From JAVBMP01 sp031552195 (GTDB lineage: Bacteria > Desulfobacterota > Desulfovibrionia > Desulfovibrionales > Desulfovibrionaceae): DNA of 9,416 nucleotides. The stretch is from contig JAVBMT010000036.1 of the NCBI GenBank assembly GCA_031552195.1, positions 1 to 9,416 of the forward strand, read 5' to 3'. A program made the position numbers and the translations under genes. Positions 7,983-9,416 of the stretch are shown one piece after another; positions within the stretch are counted from its first letter, which is position 1, and every line of letters starts with the position of its first letter. The notes beneath the pieces are model-generated. The model searched no databases, was not told the origin of the DNA, and was given only the letters and a program-made list of their open reading frames with translations.

Positions 7983-8196
7983 CCGCCTTTGGCGGTCGAG
8001 CGGCACGCTCACACAGTCTTCACGAAGTGAAGTATACTGTGCTATGCTTTTGTCTTTCGCAAAGACTGGGAGCAGACACTCCAGCCATTTTCCACACCGC
8101 CAGCCGCTGACTTCCCGCGCCCAAAGCCTCGCGGAGCGCACCCGGTTTCCGAAGGAAACTGGTAAGTGCGCCCTCACCGTTGTGAGGGGCTGGAGT
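7983..8196 (+). ncRNA. Candidate structured RNA: chain of perfect hairpins with a closed multibranch domain
   Basis: Eight helices can be laid out in 214 nt: CCGCC-TTT-GGCGG (7983-7995); GAGCG-GCA-CGCTC (7998-8010); CACAGT/ACTGTG enclosing CTTCAC-GAA-GTGAAG (8012-8041); GTCTTT-CGC-AAAGAC (8052-8066); and ACTCCAGCC/GGCTGGAGT (8078-8086 with 8188-8196) closing three more. Those inside are CCGCG/CGCGG (8115-8134), a 15-bp stem with GAA loop (8136-8171) and CCTCAC-CGTT-GTGAGG (8172-8187). The last two and the closing strand abut with no unpaired base. The single non-Watson-Crick pair (8144 with 8160) is G-U on the plus strand, which favours a plus-strand RNA. No T-run terminator follows directly; the nearest T run is 8225-8230. 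It could instead be a multicopy intergenic repeat. Confidence 0.5.
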
Positions 8197-8258
8197 TGCC
8201 CTGTCCGCCAGAACGACTACTATATTTTTTCTTTTCCCCGCATCTACTCGCACACGGC

Positions 8259-8283
8259 AAAAAACACGAAGCTTACTTGCTTC
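8259..8283 (-). terminator. Rho-independent terminator of the KilA-N gene
   Basis: On the minus strand GAAGC-AAGTAA-GCTTC (8283-8268) is followed by GTG and six T residues (8264-8259). The stem includes the last codons, and the TAA stop codon (8275-8273) lies in the loop, so termination is placed directly at the end of the gene. This also isolates the KilA-N gene from the structured stretch to its left. Confidence 0.6.
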
Positions 8284-9097
8284 CCTCCAGCTTTTTGACA
8301 CGCGAATCTTCCGTAAGAAGCTTCATTTGCTGGATGGCTGCTCTGTTAAGCCTTTGCAGCCGTTCCGGCTGCGTTAGTCCTTCATGAATGAGCAACGCAT
8401 TCATGCTTTCCAGGTTGGAAAGGCACACCAATTGCGCGACATTGGCATAATCGCGCATGTTCCCCTTTTTGTCATGGTTGGCAAGTCGCCACTCCTGGGC
8501 TGTCAGGCCGAACAACGCCATGTTGAGCATATCCGCTTCCGAGGCGTAGACGACATTGATCTGTTGCCGGGTCAGTTCTTGCGGTACAAGGCGTTCTTTG
8601 ATGGCGTCCGTGTGGATACGGTAGTTGATCTTTGCCAGATCGCGCCGTAAATCCCAACCGAGTTGCCTTGTCTCTTCGTCTTTGAGCCGCTGAAATTCCT
8701 TGACGAGGTAGAGCTTGAACTCCGGCGAAATCCACGAGGCAAACTCGAAGGCAATATCCCGATGTGCGAAAGTGCCGCCATACCGGCCTGATTTGGCAAT
8801 AATGCCGGCAGCGCTTGTGGCCTCAATCCAGCGCTGTGGCGAAAGGACAAAATAGTTACTGCCCGCTTCCGCTCTAAACCTCTCGAATTCGAGAGGTTTA
8901 AAATCCGGATTGCTCAGGCGCTCCCACAAGCCGAGAAACTCAATGGTGCTGCGGCTGCGCATCCAGTTGTTGATAACGGCGAACGGCTCCGCCGGATTAC
9001 GATATTTGGCAATGCCGGTCAGCGATATATAATCTTCGCGCTCCCGCACCATCAGGGCGATTTCCGTACCCTGCACATCAATTTTTTGCCGCGCCAT
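8273..9097 (-). CDS. KilA-N domain protein
   Basis: This 274-residue protein belongs to a family first known from phage and large DNA viruses and common as single genes in gut bacteria. The KilA-N fold is thought to bind nucleic acid. The N-terminal KilA-N domain (about 10-138) has YISLTGIAKYRN, VINNWMRSRSTIEFLGLWE, FVLSPQRWIEATSAAGI, and SGRYGGTFAHRDIAFEFASW with SPEFKLYLVKEFQRLK. A charged helix (about 139-172) leads to a C-terminal helical domain (about 183-262) with ADMLNMALFGLTAQEWR, RDYANVAQLVCLSNLESMNALLI and RLQRLNRAAIQQMKLL. GAGG (9103-9106) lies five bases before ATG. No phage genes adjoin it, so it is either a lone cargo gene or a relic of a mobile element. Its function here is unknown. 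Confidence 0.9.
   Translation of the reverse strand: MARQKIDVQGTEIALMVREREDYISLTGIAKYRNPAEPFAVINNWMRSRSTIEFLGLWERLSNPDFKPLEFERFRAEAGSNYFVLSPQRWIEATSAAGIIAKSGRYGGTFAHRDIAFEFASWISPEFKLYLVKEFQRLKDEETRQLGWDLRRDLAKINYRIHTDAIKERLVPQELTRQQINVVYASEADMLNMALFGLTAQEWRLANHDKKGNMRDYANVAQLVCLSNLESMNALLIHEGLTQPERLQRLNRAAIQQMKLLTEDSRVKKLEGSK
8875..8900. repeat. 26-bp perfect palindrome inside the KilA-N coding sequence
   Basis: The left half TAAACCTCTCGAA is followed without spacer by its exact inverse, centred between 8887 and 8888 on an EcoRI-like GAATTC. It encodes the residues FKPLEFERF (66-74) of the KilA-N protein. It may be an operator-like site, a cruciform, or a chance result of that peptide. Confidence 0.85.
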
Positions 9098-9323
9098 TGC
9101 AACCTCATGTATAGATAAATTTCATGCAAGTATGCCGGAAGTTTTCCGCAAAAGCAAAATATGTCGGGCGAGGTTCATACTTTTCCAGACCCTCATTCAA
9201 TGTGGGGAGACAGGATTTTGGAAGCCATGCGTCCGCTTTACCCTTCCGCTTTTACCTGTTCCCGTACCCCGTCCAGATAGTCTGCTCATCAGCACCATAA
9301 CACACTGACAGAACACACAATAC
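9098..9323. other. Upstream region of the KilA-N gene, no gene seen
   Basis: This region holds the KilA-N ribosome site (GAGG at 9103-9106) and presumably its promoter. A weak minus-strand -10-like TATCTAT lies near 9110-9116. A short dyad GGAA-GTT-TTCC (9137-9147) could be an operator. The remaining bases show no supported gene; a 67-codon minus-strand frame (9197-9400) runs through the terminator hairpin and has no ribosome site or motif. Confidence 0.35.
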
Positions 9324-9369
9324 AAAAAAGTTTCTTTTGAGCAACCCCCAAAAGAAACCCCTATTTTTT
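9324..9369. terminator. Bidirectional Rho-independent terminator
   Basis: GTTTCTTTTG (9330-9339) pairs perfectly with CAAAAGAAAC (9349-9358) around a 9-base loop. On the minus strand the stem is followed at once by six T residues (9329-9324), a strong terminator for a gene entering from the right. On the plus strand six T residues (9364-9369) follow after a short gap, so it can work both ways. Confidence 0.75.
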
Positions 9370-9416
9370 GTGGATGGGAAAAGCGCCGGTTGAACGGCAA
9401 TAGACCATACGGTGAA

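Noticed and set aside
8221..8235. Terminator for the structured RNA at the T run
   Set aside because: No clear stem ends directly before the T residues; the last strong helix ends 28 bases upstream.
8020..8301. 93-codon minus-strand open frame across the structured stretch
   Set aside because: It overlaps the end of the KilA-N gene and its terminator, and the hairpins explain the sequence better. No domain or ribosome site was seen.

Overview
The window reads as chromosomal DNA of a Gram-negative bacterium: it has a TonB-dependent outer-membrane receptor, an OmpR-type two-component pair and several exported proteins. Moderately GC-rich codon use together with AT-rich intergenic DNA would suit a gut member of the Desulfovibrionaceae, but that placement is an impression and not proven here. 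No rRNA, tRNA, CRISPR array or transposase gene was found.

Left part (1-5502). A TonB-dependent receptor gene (139-2325, minus) diverges from an OmpR-family response regulator (3300-4034, plus) and a membrane sensor kinase (4024-5502, plus, overlapping by 11 nt). The 974-nt divergent region is dense. It holds two sigma70-like promoters, each with a Fur-like 19-mer in its 17-nt spacer (minus promoter 2480-2508, plus promoter 2852-2880). It also holds a structured leader just upstream of the receptor gene (2359-2443), three tandem 10-bp repeats (2681-2710), and two small non-coding repeat elements (A, 2907-3058; B, 3058-3238) lying between the plus promoter and the regulator gene. The simplest reading is an iron-responsive uptake receptor with a dedicated two-component system.

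Middle (5503-6316). The same A+B repeat pair occurs again in the same order and orientation (5565-5698 and 5704 to about 5880). The two-component operon is therefore bracketed by direct repeats 2.66 kb apart. The following stretch up to 6316 has no convincing gene.

Right part (6317-9416). Three closely spaced plus-strand genes encode exported proteins: a cyclophilin-type peptidyl-prolyl isomerase with a Lys in place of the catalytic Arg, and two small secreted proteins of unknown function. Immediately downstream lies a 214-nt stretch (7983-8196) that can fold into a chain of perfect hairpins plus a closed multibranch domain. It is the best candidate for an undescribed structured RNA or repeat. 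A KilA-N domain protein gene (8273-9097, minus) follows, with its own terminator overlapping the stop codon and a 26-bp perfect palindrome inside its coding sequence. A bidirectional terminator (9324-9369) closes the window.
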